Assembly (NCBI RefSeq): GCF_006539125.1
Contig: NZ_BJMK01000003.1
Coordinates: 140,525 to 204,524 of the forward strand
From: Gluconobacter sphaericus NBRC 12467
Lineage (GTDB): Bacteria > Pseudomonadota > Alphaproteobacteria > Acetobacterales > Acetobacteraceae
Length of the DNA: 64,000 nt
Direction: 5' to 3'
Both the position numbers and the translations under genes were made by a program. Shown one piece after another: positions 1 to 9,796 of the stretch; the stretch's first letter is position 1, and the number at the start of each line of letters is the position of its first letter. The notes under the pieces are model-generated. The model did no database searches. It was not told where the DNA came from and saw only the letters and a list, made by a program, of their open reading frames with translations.

Positions 1-587
1 CGGTCTCCGGAATCGTGTCCTGACGTGTCGTTGACCGTCTTGAATGTGTCGATGTCGAGCAGAGCCAGACAGATATGGCCTGCGGCACTCTGGCGCAGGG
101 TTTTGCGAAGGGTGTGAGAGAAGTGCAGGCGGTTGGAAATCTTGGTCAGGAAGTCCGTATTGACGGCGTGCTGGAGCTTCTGACGGCTGGATTTCAGGTG
201 GTTTTCCGCCTGTTTCCGTGGCGTGATATCAAAGCGGATGGCCACATAGCTGGTGACTTTTCCGCTTTCCGAAATATGGGGAACGATCGTGGTGTCGACC
301 CAGTAAAGGGAGCCGTCGCGCCGGCGGTTGCAGATCTCGCCGTGCCAGACATTGCCTGAGGCAATCGTCCGGTACATCTGCCGGAAGAACTTCCGGTCGT
401 GTTGGCCGGAGCGCAGCATCCGGTGATCGTTGCCAATGAGTTCGTTCCGCGTATATCCGCTGATTTCCTCGAACCGGCTGTTGACGGAAAGAATGCAGCC
501 GCGGGTGTCGGTCATGGCGACAATGGCGGAGCAGTCTAGGGCATGAAGAACGAAATCGTCGCGGGGGGGGTGAGGCCAGTTCTTCAT
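1..587 (-). CDS. PAS-GGDEF signalling protein, N-terminal part (runs off the window)
   Basis: The minus strand is open from an ATG at 587 to the first base, giving about 195 residues with no stop. A PAS fold fills roughly residues 15-130, with the recognisable segments GCILSVNSRFEEISGYT and DGSLYWVDTTIVP and a PAC-like end around RFDITPRKQAE. A GGDEF domain begins next (HAVNTDFLTKISNR, then LALLDIDTFKTVND) and is cut by the window edge before the GGDEF signature. The family makes or senses cyclic di-GMP; whether this one is active cannot be seen. No membrane segment lies in the visible part, so the sensor is probably cytoplasmic. A run of eight G sits at codons 6-9. Confidence 0.85.
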   Translation of the reverse strand, partial: MKNWPHPPRDDFVLHALDCSAIVAMTDTRGCILSVNSRFEEISGYTRNELIGNDHRMLRSGQHDRKFFRQMYRTIASGNVWHGEICNRRRDGSLYWVDTTIVPHISESGKVTSYVAIRFDITPRKQAENHLKSSRQKLQHAVNTDFLTKISNRLHFSHTLRKTLRQSAAGHICLALLDIDTFKTVNDTSGHDSGD

Positions 588-851
588 ATAATCTAGGCTT
601 CTCCGGAAATCATCCTCTTGCTTTTTTATCACTCAGGTCTGGCTCTATCGAGAGGAGATCTGAGTAATATCGTAGAATAATTAAGCGTTCGTTAAAAGGA
701 GATCCAGCTGTTTTTGGGTATATTTTTGGAGGTCTGTTTCGGGATTTTTCTTTCTTGTTATGCGCGGTGTCAATTTTATTTTAACTATTTCGGGAAACTT
801 AACATAATGGCGCGCGCCCGCCTATTTTGAACCCTGAATGCAGCCCTGTTC

Positions 852-1535
852 TTACAGTTCGGCCCACTGGCGCAGCAGGTTGTGATAGGTCGAGGTCAGC
901 CCGAGAACAGCGGGATGGCTGTCCGGCAGCGCCTTGCGGGTTTCGATGATGGAGCAGTCAAATTCGTAAAGCAGACGGCGCTTCGTATCGTCGCGGACCA
1001 TGGATTGGGACCAGAAGAACGAGGCCCAGCGGCTGCCGCGTGTGATGCGGCTGACGCTGTGCAGGCTGGTCGAGGGATAGAGCACCATGTCGCCGGCGGG
1101 GAGCTTGATACTCTGGGTGCCGTAAGTGTCCTGGATGACGAGTTCGCCGCCGTCATACTCGTCCGGTCCGGTGAGGAAGAGCGTGGAGGAGACGTCCGTG
1201 CGGATGCGCATCCCAGCACCGGGGATCGGGCGGATGGCGTTGTCTACATGGGCGTCGAAATGCATGCCGGTGTCGTAGCGGTTGAAGAGCGGCGGGTAGA
1301 CGCGCAGGGGCAGGGCCGCGCTGTTGAAGGTCGGGTTACGGCCTAGCGCGCGCAGGACGAATTCCCCGAGTTCGCGGCATTCGGGGGAATCCTGCGGGAT
1401 CTGGAGGTTTAGCTTGGCCTTGGCGGACTGTTCCCCCGCAGTGACGCGTCCGTCTGCCCATTCCGCGCCTTCCAGTCTGTCACGGAAGTAGCGGACTTCT
1501 TCGGGAGTGAGGACGTTCGGGATATGGATCAGCAT
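852..1535 (-). CDS. PKHD-type Fe(II)/2-oxoglutarate hydroxylase, PiuC/YbiX-like
   Basis: A 227-residue protein of the usual PiuC length. The iron-binding triad is visible as H96-x-D98 (in GMHFDAHVD) and H159 (TSLHSVSRI), with R169 ten residues later for the 2-oxoglutarate carboxylate. The family is a cytoplasmic oxygenase that is commonly iron-repressed and linked to siderophore receptors; its substrate is not well defined. The start ATG at 1535 gives the standard N-terminus. A Fur-like box lies about 54 bases upstream and shares a 17-mer with the one before exbB, so co-regulation with the TonB system is likely (inference). Confidence 0.88.
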   Translation of the reverse strand: MLIHIPNVLTPEEVRYFRDRLEGAEWADGRVTAGEQSAKAKLNLQIPQDSPECRELGEFVLRALGRNPTFNSAALPLRVYPPLFNRYDTGMHFDAHVDNAIRPIPGAGMRIRTDVSSTLFLTGPDEYDGGELVIQDTYGTQSIKLPAGDMVLYPSTSLHSVSRITRGSRWASFFWSQSMVRDDTKRRLLYEFDCSIIETRKALPDSHPAVLGLTSTYHNLLRQWAEL

Positions 1536-1583
1536 GGACGTCGGGCCTTGAAGGAGAGGGGGGCGGAGATAGGAACAACGGGC

Positions 1584-1610
1584 TCAAAATGAGAATGACT
1601 CTTATCTCGG
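1584..1610. promoter_or_regulatory. Fur-like iron box
   Basis: The sequence ATGAGAATGACTCTTAT at 1589-1605 resembles the Fur consensus GATAATGATAATCATTATC and is identical to the core of the box at 15175-15191. It lies in the divergent region between the PiuC-like gene (start 1535) and the efflux operon (start 1735), so it could act on either; the hydroxylase is the expected target. Confidence 0.6.
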
Positions 1611-1734
1611 AGTCATAAAGCCGTTTGGAGGGAGGGGCAATTGGTGCAGGCCTCTGGTGTCCTGTGGGGGAACGGAAGCAAAGGTCGCATTTCCTTTCGT
1701 TGACAGGACTGGCGGGGCAGGGGATGACACGGAC

Positions 1735-3027
1735 ATGGCATTTCATTCCCTCCTCGTTACGCGCCGGACGGGGGTGTCGCGTGGGTGGATGACCGGCGTG
1801 GCGCTCATGGTGGTCTGTATCGTCGGAGCGGGACAGAGCCGTGCACAAGGGGGGCTCGTGGCGCCGCTGTCCATTCATGATGCGATTGCGGCGGCCTGGA
1901 AGGCGGACCCTGTACGGGCTGAACTTGAGGTCAATCAGGATTCTGCCGATGCGCGGGCGAAAGCGGCGCAGTCCTGGTTTGCAGGCGGTCCGACGCTGAC
2001 GGGGGACTATTATGATGACCGAATCAGCGGTTCCAACCATGGGTACATCACCTGGCAGGGTGGGGTTTCGGTACCGCTATGGTTGCCGGGGCAGGGTACG
2101 GCGACTGAGAACGTGGCGAAGGCCGAAGCGAAGATGGCGACCGTTCGCCTTGACGTAGAGCGGATGTCGGTTGCGGTGCGGGTCGTGGATGCGACCGGGG
2201 CTGCGATCATGGCTATGCGGCGGCAGACGGCGGCGCTGGCGACCGTAGCTGCGCTAAAGCGGATTGAAGCCGGTGTACAGCGGGCCGGGCATGCCGGGGA
2301 AATCGCGATGTCGGACCAGCAGGCCGTGGAGGCGCAGTTGGCGCAGGCCCGCAGCGAAGCGGACATGGCGGCCGAGGAAATCGAAACTACGGCGAGCCAG
2401 TTACGGACGCTGACGGGGCTGCCGGGTGTCCCGGACATCACGCAGGCGGACGAGCACTGGCTGGGGCTGACGCGGGCCAATGATGCGCGCTGGGTCGAGG
2501 ATGTTGATCCGCGGGTGCGGGCGACGCATCAGGCGGTGATTGCGGCGCAGAACCAGATGAAGCTGGTCCGCAAAAGTTTTATGCCCAATCCGGAAGTGGG
2601 GGTTGATGCGATCGATCAGGGGCAGTTTGGCAGCCCGTGGGATACGCAGGTGGGTGTCAATCTGCGGGTGCCGCTGCCGAGCGCTGTGACGAATACGCCG
2701 CAGGAATCCGCCGCCCGCGACCGGATGGCGGCGGCAACACGGGAGGAAGTCGAGGCGCGGCGGGCTGTGCGCAATGAGATGGCACAGGTCCGGGCGCATC
2801 TGGTGGCGGCGACGGGATCGCTGTCGAATTCACGGGTTGAGGCCAGTTCCATGTTGCGCCGGGCGGACGGGATGGAGCAGTCCTGGCGAGTTGGTGAGAC
2901 GCCACTGATCGAGGCTCTGCGGGCACGGATGGATGCGTATCGGGCGCTGCTGGATCTGAATCGTGCTGAGATTGCCTGGCATGCGGCGATTATCCGGATG
3001 GGTATCGCGACGGGGACCATTCCATGA
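1735..3027 (+). CDS. TolC-family outer membrane factor of an RND metal efflux system (CusC/CzcC-like)
   Basis: About 430 residues. An ATG at 1735 is preferred over the longer open frame from 1657 because it is followed by a good signal peptide (arginines, then MTGVALMVVCIVGAG, cleavage after SRAQ). The rest is alanine- and glutamine-rich with the two long helical repeats of outer membrane efflux proteins; a LTGLPG segment sits mid-protein. It would form the outer membrane duct of a tripartite pump. It overlaps the next gene by four bases (ATGA), so the three genes are one operon. The metal cannot be told from this subunit. Confidence 0.85.
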   Translation: MAFHSLLVTRRTGVSRGWMTGVALMVVCIVGAGQSRAQGGLVAPLSIHDAIAAAWKADPVRAELEVNQDSADARAKAAQSWFAGGPTLTGDYYDDRISGSNHGYITWQGGVSVPLWLPGQGTATENVAKAEAKMATVRLDVERMSVAVRVVDATGAAIMAMRRQTAALATVAALKRIEAGVQRAGHAGEIAMSDQQAVEAQLAQARSEADMAAEEIETTASQLRTLTGLPGVPDITQADEHWLGLTRANDARWVEDVDPRVRATHQAVIAAQNQMKLVRKSFMPNPEVGVDAIDQGQFGSPWDTQVGVNLRVPLPSAVTNTPQESAARDRMAAATREEVEARRAVRNEMAQVRAHLVAATGSLSNSRVEASSMLRRADGMEQSWRVGETPLIEALRARMDAYRALLDLNRAEIAWHAAIIRMGIATGTIP

Positions 3028-4187
3028 GTCGGTTTGTGCGTTTTCTGGTCTGTGGGGTGGCGCTGTGTGCGCTTGGATGTGCGGGTGCGGCAGATGCGCC
3101 GGGCTGGATGCAGCCGCTGACGCTCGGGGCGGAGGCGCGGGAGGGGGAGCATCTCCAGACAGCGCTGGTGCGGCAAGGGACGCTTCATGACACGGTCTCA
3201 GCGCTGGCGCGCGTGAGCGCAGATCTGTCGCGGACGGTGGTGATCCGCGCGAGCGGGGACGGGAAGGTCACGGCTGTGCGGGTGACGCCGGGGCAGACTG
3301 TGGTGCCCGGGCAGGCGCTTATTGATTACACGGATCATTCCCTTCACGTGCTGCATCTTCAGCTTGAGCAGGACGAGGCCGCTCTGGCGTCAGCAAAGGC
3401 GACGTTGGGGGAGGCTGAACTGGCGTATCGGCGCGGGCAGTCGCTTGTGGGTAGCACGGTGTCCGCCGGAGAAGTGCGGCGGCGTCAGGCAGCGGTGCAG
3501 CAGGCGCGTAGCATGGTCGTGGCGCGGGAAGCGGATATCGGGCTGATTCAGCATCGGCTGACGGAAGAGTTTACCTCCGTGACGGAAAAGATCGTGCAGG
3601 ATGAGGCGTCTACGCTGATTTCGCCGGTGCGGGGTGTGGTGCAGTCCATTCAGACCTCTGTAGCGTCGGATGTGACGCCGGGGCAGGCGGTGGCGACGGT
3701 TGTGGATCTGTCGGGGGTGTGGATTATCGCGGATCTGCGGCTGGATGAAGTGTCGCGGCTGGTGCCCGGTGGCACTGTGACGGTCCGTCCGTCCGGCAAT
3801 GTACGGGCCGAGCCGTTCCGGGCGGCCATCACGACAATCGACGGCGTTGCCGATCCGGTGACGGGGCTTGTGAAGGTCGTCTGCGTCGTCGATCGGCCCG
3901 TGGCGTTCCTGCGGCCGGGGATCATGCTGGATGCGGCTCTTGAAACCAGCGAGGCCGTGGACGGTATGATTGTGCCGTCGAATGCGGTGCAGACGATCGA
4001 GGGGCATGACCTCGTTTATGTTCAGACCGCTGAAGGACAGTATGCGCCGCGTGAGGTGCGGGTGCGGCTGGCGACGGATGAGAGTGTCGTCGTGCAGGGA
4101 AATCTGAAGGTGGGGGATCGTGTGGTGACGGAGGGCAGTTTTGCCCTGAAGTCCATGTCGCTCGTTAGTGGGCTGGATACGGACTGA
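3024..4187 (+). CDS. RND efflux periplasmic adaptor subunit (CusB/CzcB-like)
   Basis: A 387-residue membrane fusion protein: an N-terminal signal with a possible but imperfect lipobox (ALGC), a biotinyl-lipoyl half near residues 70-100 (GKVTAVRVTPGQTVVPGQAL), a helical hairpin about 110-190, then the second lipoyl half (SPVRGVVQSI) and a beta-barrel. The adaptor joins the inner membrane pump to the outer membrane duct. The start codon overlaps the stop of the preceding gene; the pump gene follows after nine bases. No histidine- or methionine-rich metal-binding extension is visible. Confidence 0.87.
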   Translation: MSRFVRFLVCGVALCALGCAGAADAPGWMQPLTLGAEAREGEHLQTALVRQGTLHDTVSALARVSADLSRTVVIRASGDGKVTAVRVTPGQTVVPGQALIDYTDHSLHVLHLQLEQDEAALASAKATLGEAELAYRRGQSLVGSTVSAGEVRRRQAAVQQARSMVVAREADIGLIQHRLTEEFTSVTEKIVQDEASTLISPVRGVVQSIQTSVASDVTPGQAVATVVDLSGVWIIADLRLDEVSRLVPGGTVTVRPSGNVRAEPFRAAITTIDGVADPVTGLVKVVCVVDRPVAFLRPGIMLDAALETSEAVDGMIVPSNAVQTIEGHDLVYVQTAEGQYAPREVRVRLATDESVVVQGNLKVGDRVVTEGSFALKSMSLVSGLDTD

Positions 4188-4196
4188 CTGGGTTTC

Positions 4197-7100
4197 ATGC
4201 TGCATTTTCTCCAGTCCAACCGTTTTGTCCTGCTGGGTCTTCTTGTCGCGCTGATGATCGGTGGGATCATGACCGTGCCGGGACTGCCGGTCGAGCCGGT
4301 ACCGGATATTTCGCCCAAACAGGTTATGGTGTCGGTCACAGCCCCCGGACTGGCGACGGAAGAAGTTGAGAAGCTGATTACCTTTCCGGTTGAGGCGAGT
4401 CTTACGGGTATTCCGGGCGTGACAGATCTGCGCTCCGTGTCGCGGACAGGAGTGTCAGCGGTCTATCTGCAGTTCGATGATGCGACGGATATCGATCTGG
4501 ACCGGACGCGGGTTGCCGAGCGGTTGCAGGCGGCACGGGACAGTATCACGATGCCGGGTGTGAGTGTCTCGATGGGGCCGCTGGCGACGGGCATGGGCGA
4601 GATCATGCAGTTGCAGATTCGGGGCGCCGGGCTTTCCCTGATGGAGCTGAACCGGCTCATGACCTGGACGGTCGTGCCGCAGCTTCGGCTGGTGCCGGGC
4701 GTGGTGGATGTTAATGTCAATGGCGGGTCGGTTGAGACCTACCAGGTGGCGGTTGACCCGGCGCGGATGCGGGCATTCGGGGTCTCTGTCAGCGAGATCG
4801 TGCAGGCTGTCGATACGAACAATGCATCTTCCGGCGGGGGCTGGATTGCGCATCATGCCGAGCAGAATGTGGTGGTCGGTCGTGCACTGGTGGGCAGTCT
4901 GGCGGATTTTGGCGCCATTCCCGTCAAGTTCGGGACGGGCGGGCATGTGATCCGGCTGCGGGACATGGGCGTTGTCTCCGCTGGGCCACGCACGCGGCTT
5001 GGAGCCGTAACGCGCGACGGGCAGGGCGAGGCGGTCATCGGCGTCGTGATGATGCAGACAGGGGCGAGTTCAAACGCAACGCTGGCTGCGATCGGGCGCG
5101 CCTTGCCGACAATCCGGCAGGCCCTGCCGCCGGGCGTGACGCTGGAGCCGTTTTACAGCCGGGCGAGTCTGACGGGTCAGACCATCCATACGGTCAAGGA
5201 AAATCTGCTGATCGGCGCGGCGCTGGTGCTGTTCGTACTGGTCGTCGTGTTGGGGGACTGGCGGGCGGCGCTGGTGATCGTGTCTGTCATTCCGGCGTCT
5301 CTGGTCGCCGCGATGGCGGGGATGCGGCTGTTTGGCGTGTCGGCCAATCTGCTGAGTCTGGGTGCGATCGATTTCGGAATGATCGTGGACAGTTCGCTCG
5401 TCGTGGTGGAGCACATCATGGTCGAGCGTGGGGAAAGCCATGGGACACGCCCCTTCGCAGCCCTGACCGCGGATGCTGCAAAGGCCGTGATACGGCCGGT
5501 CAGCTTCGCAATCTTCGTCATCATCATGGTCTATCTGCCGGTGCTGACGCTTCAGGGCATCGAGGGCAAGATGTTCCGGCCGATGGCGCAGACGGTCATT
5601 ATGGCCCTGTTGGCCTCACTGGTTTACTGCTTCGTCTGCGTGCCGGTGCTTGCGGCAATGCTGATGCGCAAGGTCCAGGCGGACCGGGAGACCGTGTTCG
5701 TGCGGACCGTGCGCCGGTATTACGAGCCCGCCCTGCGCTGGACGGAACATCACAGCGGGCGCCTTCTGATCGTCACGGGTGTTGCGTTTCTGGCGGCGTT
5801 GCTGATTGGCGGACGCCTGGGCGGGGAGTTCGTGCCGCAGCTTGAGGAAGGCTCGCTGGTCCTGACTTCGACGCGTCTGCCGGGGGCGTCCCTCGATACG
5901 GTGCTGGACGGGGTGACGGCGGAAGAGAAAATCCTGCGCTCTTTCCCCGAAGTGAAAACGGTCGTGAGCAGCACGGGAACGGCGGCTATTCCGACCGATC
6001 CGATGGGAACGAACGAGACCGATACGTTCATTTTCCTCCGCCCGCGTGAGGAATGGAAGACGGCGTCTACACAGGCCGGGCTGGTTACGAAAATCAATGA
6101 CGTGTTGGAAAAAACGCGGCCGGATGCGGCATATTCGTGGTCGCAGCCGATCCAGATGCGGATGGATGATCTGTTGGCCGGTGTGCGGACGCAGCTTGCG
6201 ATTTCGGTCTATGGCGATGATCTTGCGGAGCTGAACCGGATTGCCGGGCAGGTTGTTGAGACGCTGCACACTGTGCGTGGTGCAGCGGATGTCGCGTTGC
6301 AGGGGAGCGGGACGGTGCCGTTCCTGCATATCGACGTGAACCGGGATGCGGCAGCGCGGCTGGGAGTATCGGTGCCAGATATTCTTGCGGTTGTGGAAGC
6401 CGTGGGCGGGCATGTGGGCAAGCCGGTGACGGTGCAGGGAGCGATCATTCCAACGCAGGTGCGTCTGCGGGAGGACGCGGTCAGTTCGGCGGACCGGATC
6501 GGGCATCTGCAGGTGCGCCGGGCGGACGGGCAGGGCTGGGTTTTGCTGTCGCAAGTGGCGGATATCGTGCTGTCGGATGGCGTATCGCGGATTGACCGAG
6601 ACAATATCCATCGCCGGGTGATCGTGCAGGCCAATATTCGCGGGCGGGATGTGAGTTCGTTTGTCGCGGCGGCGCAGCAGGCCGTGGCACAGAAAATCAG
6701 GATGCCGCAGGGCTACCGGATGGTCTGGGCCGGGCAGTTCCGGAACCTGCAATCCGCGCTGCACCGTCTGTTCATTGTTGTGCCGATTGCGCTGGCGCTG
6801 ATTTTCCTGTTGCTGGTGGCGGCCCTGGGGTCGTTTGGTGCGGCGGCGCTTGTTTTTGCCAACCTGCCGATGGCGGCGACCGGCGGCATTTTCGTACTTG
6901 CGATCCGGGGGCTGCCGTTCAGCATTGCGGCAGGGATCGGGTTTATTGCGCTGTTTGGCGTGGCGATCCTGAACGGTGTGGTTTTGGTCAGTCAGATCCG
7001 CGTGTTCCGTCAGGAAGGGTTTGCGGCGGCAGAGGCGGCGTTTCAGGCCGCGCGGAGCCGGTTGCGACCGGTGCTGGCGACGGCATCCGTGGCCAGTCTG

Positions 7101-7274
7101 GGGTTTTTCCCGATGGCGTTTTCTGGCGGATCCGGCGCGGAAGTGGAGCGGCCGCTGGCATCGGTTGTGATCGGAGGGCTGATCTCTTCGACGCTTCTGA
7201 CCTTGTTCGTACTGCCGACGCTCTATGCGCGGTTCTTCGGCGCTGAAGGCCGGGAGGCTCCGGACAAGGCGTGA
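4197..7274 (+). CDS. Heavy-metal RND efflux pump (CzcA/CusA type)
   Basis: A 1025-residue inner membrane RND transporter of the HME subclass. The first membrane helix covers residues 10-28, the first periplasmic loop starts with PVEPVPDISP, and TM4 carries IDFGMIVD (391-398) with the two aspartates expected for proton relay in HME pumps. The second half repeats the layout, with VPQLEEGSLVL at the start of the second large loop. Function: proton-driven export of divalent or monovalent metal from periplasm and cytoplasm; Co/Zn/Cd versus Cu/Ag is not decidable by eye. It is the last gene of the operon, and no metal-responsive regulator is adjacent. Confidence 0.9.
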   Translation: MLHFLQSNRFVLLGLLVALMIGGIMTVPGLPVEPVPDISPKQVMVSVTAPGLATEEVEKLITFPVEASLTGIPGVTDLRSVSRTGVSAVYLQFDDATDIDLDRTRVAERLQAARDSITMPGVSVSMGPLATGMGEIMQLQIRGAGLSLMELNRLMTWTVVPQLRLVPGVVDVNVNGGSVETYQVAVDPARMRAFGVSVSEIVQAVDTNNASSGGGWIAHHAEQNVVVGRALVGSLADFGAIPVKFGTGGHVIRLRDMGVVSAGPRTRLGAVTRDGQGEAVIGVVMMQTGASSNATLAAIGRALPTIRQALPPGVTLEPFYSRASLTGQTIHTVKENLLIGAALVLFVLVVVLGDWRAALVIVSVIPASLVAAMAGMRLFGVSANLLSLGAIDFGMIVDSSLVVVEHIMVERGESHGTRPFAALTADAAKAVIRPVSFAIFVIIMVYLPVLTLQGIEGKMFRPMAQTVIMALLASLVYCFVCVPVLAAMLMRKVQADRETVFVRTVRRYYEPALRWTEHHSGRLLIVTGVAFLAALLIGGRLGGEFVPQLEEGSLVLTSTRLPGASLDTVLDGVTAEEKILRSFPEVKTVVSSTGTAAIPTDPMGTNETDTFIFLRPREEWKTASTQAGLVTKINDVLEKTRPDAAYSWSQPIQMRMDDLLAGVRTQLAISVYGDDLAELNRIAGQVVETLHTVRGAADVALQGSGTVPFLHIDVNRDAAARLGVSVPDILAVVEAVGGHVGKPVTVQGAIIPTQVRLREDAVSSADRIGHLQVRRADGQGWVLLSQVADIVLSDGVSRIDRDNIHRRVIVQANIRGRDVSSFVAAAQQAVAQKIRMPQGYRMVWAGQFRNLQSALHRLFIVVPIALALIFLLLVAALGSFGAAALVFANLPMAATGGIFVLAIRGLPFSIAAGIGFIALFGVAILNGVVLVSQIRVFRQEGFAAAEAAFQAARSRLRPVLATASVASLGFFPMAFSGGSGAEVERPLASVVIGGLISSTLLTLFVLPTLYARFFGAEGREAPDKA

Positions 7275-7295
7275 GCCTGCCTGGAGCGTGTGCCC

Positions 7296-9275
7296 TTACT
7301 GGAAGGGCAGGTAGCGGAAGTCGAAGAAGATCTGGCTCATGCTGGTATGCGGATCGCCGCCGATGCCGGACCAGATCTGTCGCCGCGAATAGGCAAGCTG
7401 TGTGCCCGCTTCCACGGTGCCGAACTTGCCTTTGAAGAAGCGCCACCAGCCACCGATCGTGATCTCCGAAACGCTGCGGGTATTGGCTGTGCAGGAGAGC
7501 GTGGAAAGTTCCTGTAGACAGCCTGCGTTGGAGTAGGCGGGGTTGCCATAGCCGTAAGATGCGCCGTTTGCGTTGAAATAGGAATGGCCGACGCGCTGCG
7601 TGCCGAAATAGCCATAGACATCGATGCGCGGGTTGGGATGCGCGATGACGCCCGCCTGGGCCTGGATGCCGAAGAGCGGATCGGGGCTACCATTGGCCTT
7701 GAGTGTGGCATCCGGCAGCAGGACGGATCCATAACGGTTGATGCCCCAGCCAGCGAGGCCGGCCATGCGCAGTTCCACCTTGCCGGGAATGAGCGGCAGG
7801 ATCATCGAACCGCCCGCGCCGCCGCCGACGGCGGTATTGTTATGGCCGGTATTGCCCATCGTCACGCGGTCATGAGGGAAGTGCAGGATGCCTTCCATTT
7901 CGTAATGGCCCCAGACGGGATCGTAGGCGACCTTGCCGATGACGTCGGGTGCGATCTCGTTGGAGAAATTGGTTGTGTCATTGGTCAGGCCAACACCGTT
8001 CTCGCCGATCGTGACGGTGGAGCCGTTGGGCATCGATACGGCTCCGTTGCTGGCGGAAAAGCCGGTCGTGTCATAGAGCGTGGCGGGATTTTCGATTGAA
8101 AGACCCGTCCACAGCCGGTGATGGAAGAAATCCTTCACGATGCGGACCTGCCACTGGCGGGACCAGGTTTGGCCTGCAAGCATCGACGCTTCAATCGTTT
8201 CCGGAAGACTTTCCTGTCGCGCGACGATACCCGCACGGCCCGGCGTCAGAAGGCTCCAGGCCTGGCCGCCGAGGAAATGCCAGCCTGCCTTGTTGTCGTC
8301 ATAGGCGAGATAGGCCTGACGCATGCGGAAGGAATAGCTGTTGCTCTCGTAAGGATCGGTCGTGACGGCGCCGGCGCCAAAATCGGATTCAAAAAAGCCC
8401 GAGATGATGGCTTCGGAATTGATGTTGCCGCGTGCGAGCAGGGACAGGCGGCTGTAGCGGGCGCTGCCGTTGAAATTATTGGTGTGGTAGCGCGGCTCGT
8501 TCGGATACGGCATGTCCTGCCAGTAGTTGAACGTATCGGATGCGACATGACGGTTTTCGAGCACGGCGGCCATATCGACGAAACCGCCGAGCATGAGCGT
8601 GACCGGGCCAAGGTGGAACACGCCGTGATCGCCGATGGCACCTGCGGACTGCGCGCCCATCGTCTCACGCGGATGCGGACCCACACCGTTTTCTGCGAAA
8701 TGGACGAGCACGTCTTCGGCGCGATGGCCGACGACGGCGAGTTCCGAGCCTCTGTCGGTGTCGATCACTCCGCGTCCGGTGGGAGAGAGGGAAACGCGGT
8801 CGCGTCGGGCCACGGCTCCGTGGACGGGTTCGGCTCTGGCGGCGGCGGTCATTTCGCTTGGTGTAGCTGCAAACTGGGGAGCTTCGGCAGTTTTAAGGCT
8901 ATGACGGCCGGCGGAAACAGTGGTGATCCGTTTGCTATGGTCTGCGTGGATATCATTGCGATCAGGTAGATGGGCGGTGGCGAGCTGTCCGTCATGCGCG
9001 GGGGGCGCATGGGAGGCAGACCTGCTTGAGGTGCGGTGTCGGGCAATTTCCGCCTTCAGCAGGGCCATGTCGTGATTGATGACGCGTTGTTCTTCCTGCA
9101 CATGAGCCTGAGCGGCCTGAAGGCGACTCATTTCCTGTTCCATTTTTGAAACGATATCGTCATCGGCCCGCGCCGCGGTGCCCAGCATAAGAGCGCTTAG
9201 TGTCGTGCCGAGAAGCAAATATCCGCGTCCCGATAACCGTAGGGAGCGCAGCGTGCGGAAGGTGAGCGGTTGCAA
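7296..9275 (-). CDS. Outer membrane porin with N-terminal coiled coil (DcaP-like)
   Basis: A 659-residue protein. No ATG is available at the N-terminus: an in-frame stop lies one codon before a TTG at 9275, and starting there yields a signal peptide (LLLGTTLSALMLGTAARA, cut before DDD). Residues 39-75 form a coiled coil (KMEQEMSRLQAAQAHVQEEQ), then a low-complexity linker to about 190, then a porin barrel beginning GPVTLMLGGFVDMAAV and ending in phenylalanine-rich FFDFRYLPFQ. The barrel resembles DcaP-like or trimeric porins seen in acetic acid bacteria; a periplasmic coiled coil may brace the trimer. Substrate unknown. Confidence 0.75.
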   Translation of the reverse strand: MQPLTFRTLRSLRLSGRGYLLLGTTLSALMLGTAARADDDIVSKMEQEMSRLQAAQAHVQEEQRVINHDMALLKAEIARHRTSSRSASHAPPAHDGQLATAHLPDRNDIHADHSKRITTVSAGRHSLKTAEAPQFAATPSEMTAAARAEPVHGAVARRDRVSLSPTGRGVIDTDRGSELAVVGHRAEDVLVHFAENGVGPHPRETMGAQSAGAIGDHGVFHLGPVTLMLGGFVDMAAVLENRHVASDTFNYWQDMPYPNEPRYHTNNFNGSARYSRLSLLARGNINSEAIISGFFESDFGAGAVTTDPYESNSYSFRMRQAYLAYDDNKAGWHFLGGQAWSLLTPGRAGIVARQESLPETIEASMLAGQTWSRQWQVRIVKDFFHHRLWTGLSIENPATLYDTTGFSASNGAVSMPNGSTVTIGENGVGLTNDTTNFSNEIAPDVIGKVAYDPVWGHYEMEGILHFPHDRVTMGNTGHNNTAVGGGAGGSMILPLIPGKVELRMAGLAGWGINRYGSVLLPDATLKANGSPDPLFGIQAQAGVIAHPNPRIDVYGYFGTQRVGHSYFNANGASYGYGNPAYSNAGCLQELSTLSCTANTRSVSEITIGGWWRFFKGKFGTVEAGTQLAYSRRQIWSGIGGDPHTSMSQIFFDFRYLPFQ

Positions 9276-9796
9276 CTAATTCATCCATGTCAAAAGATGT
9301 CTGGAACATGTGCATGAAGTCTGGCGCGATAGCTTTTAAAAATATTTTCAGGTCACTCCTGACGTACTTCATGTCTCCGGAAAGTTGTGGGGAGAGAAAA
9401 ATATTATCGTGTGGATTTAGGAAAAAATAACGCAATAGTTAAATTTTTTCATATTTTGATTGGGTATTTTATAGAAAAAAATGAAAATCGATTAATATAG
9501 TTGAATAAAAAATTGTTAATTATATTTATATACAAATTAACATTAAATATAATTTTTCATTTATGGCGTGTTCGGGCTTTATTTCTGCCCTTTTGGGGAT
9601 TTTTATTGGTTTTTCATTTTCTTTACGATATGATATTTTTTCTGTACCGAAAAGTATCAGAGCCGCTCTGGGCGCTGGCGGCTGACAGAATTACCTGCAT
9701 GAATTCTGTATTTCGTCTTCACCCCATCCTACCGCTCAGGCATGCTGTGGTGGCGGGCGTGATGGCCCATGCGACTTGTGGAAATGGAATGCGGTG
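9276..9796. other. AT-rich intergenic region between divergent genes
   Basis: About 520 bases that are markedly AT-rich (especially 9430-9660) compared with the GC-rich flanks. An open frame on the plus strand from a TTG at 9501 is hydrophobic but low in complexity and has no ribosome site, so it is not called. The stretch should hold the promoters for the porin (leftward) and the amidase (rightward). No repeat or RNA gene was seen. Confidence 0.5.

Noticed and set aside
5616..6764. 382-codon antisense frame inside the RND pump
   Set aside because: Shadow frame with Arg/His/Pro-rich composition and no start context.
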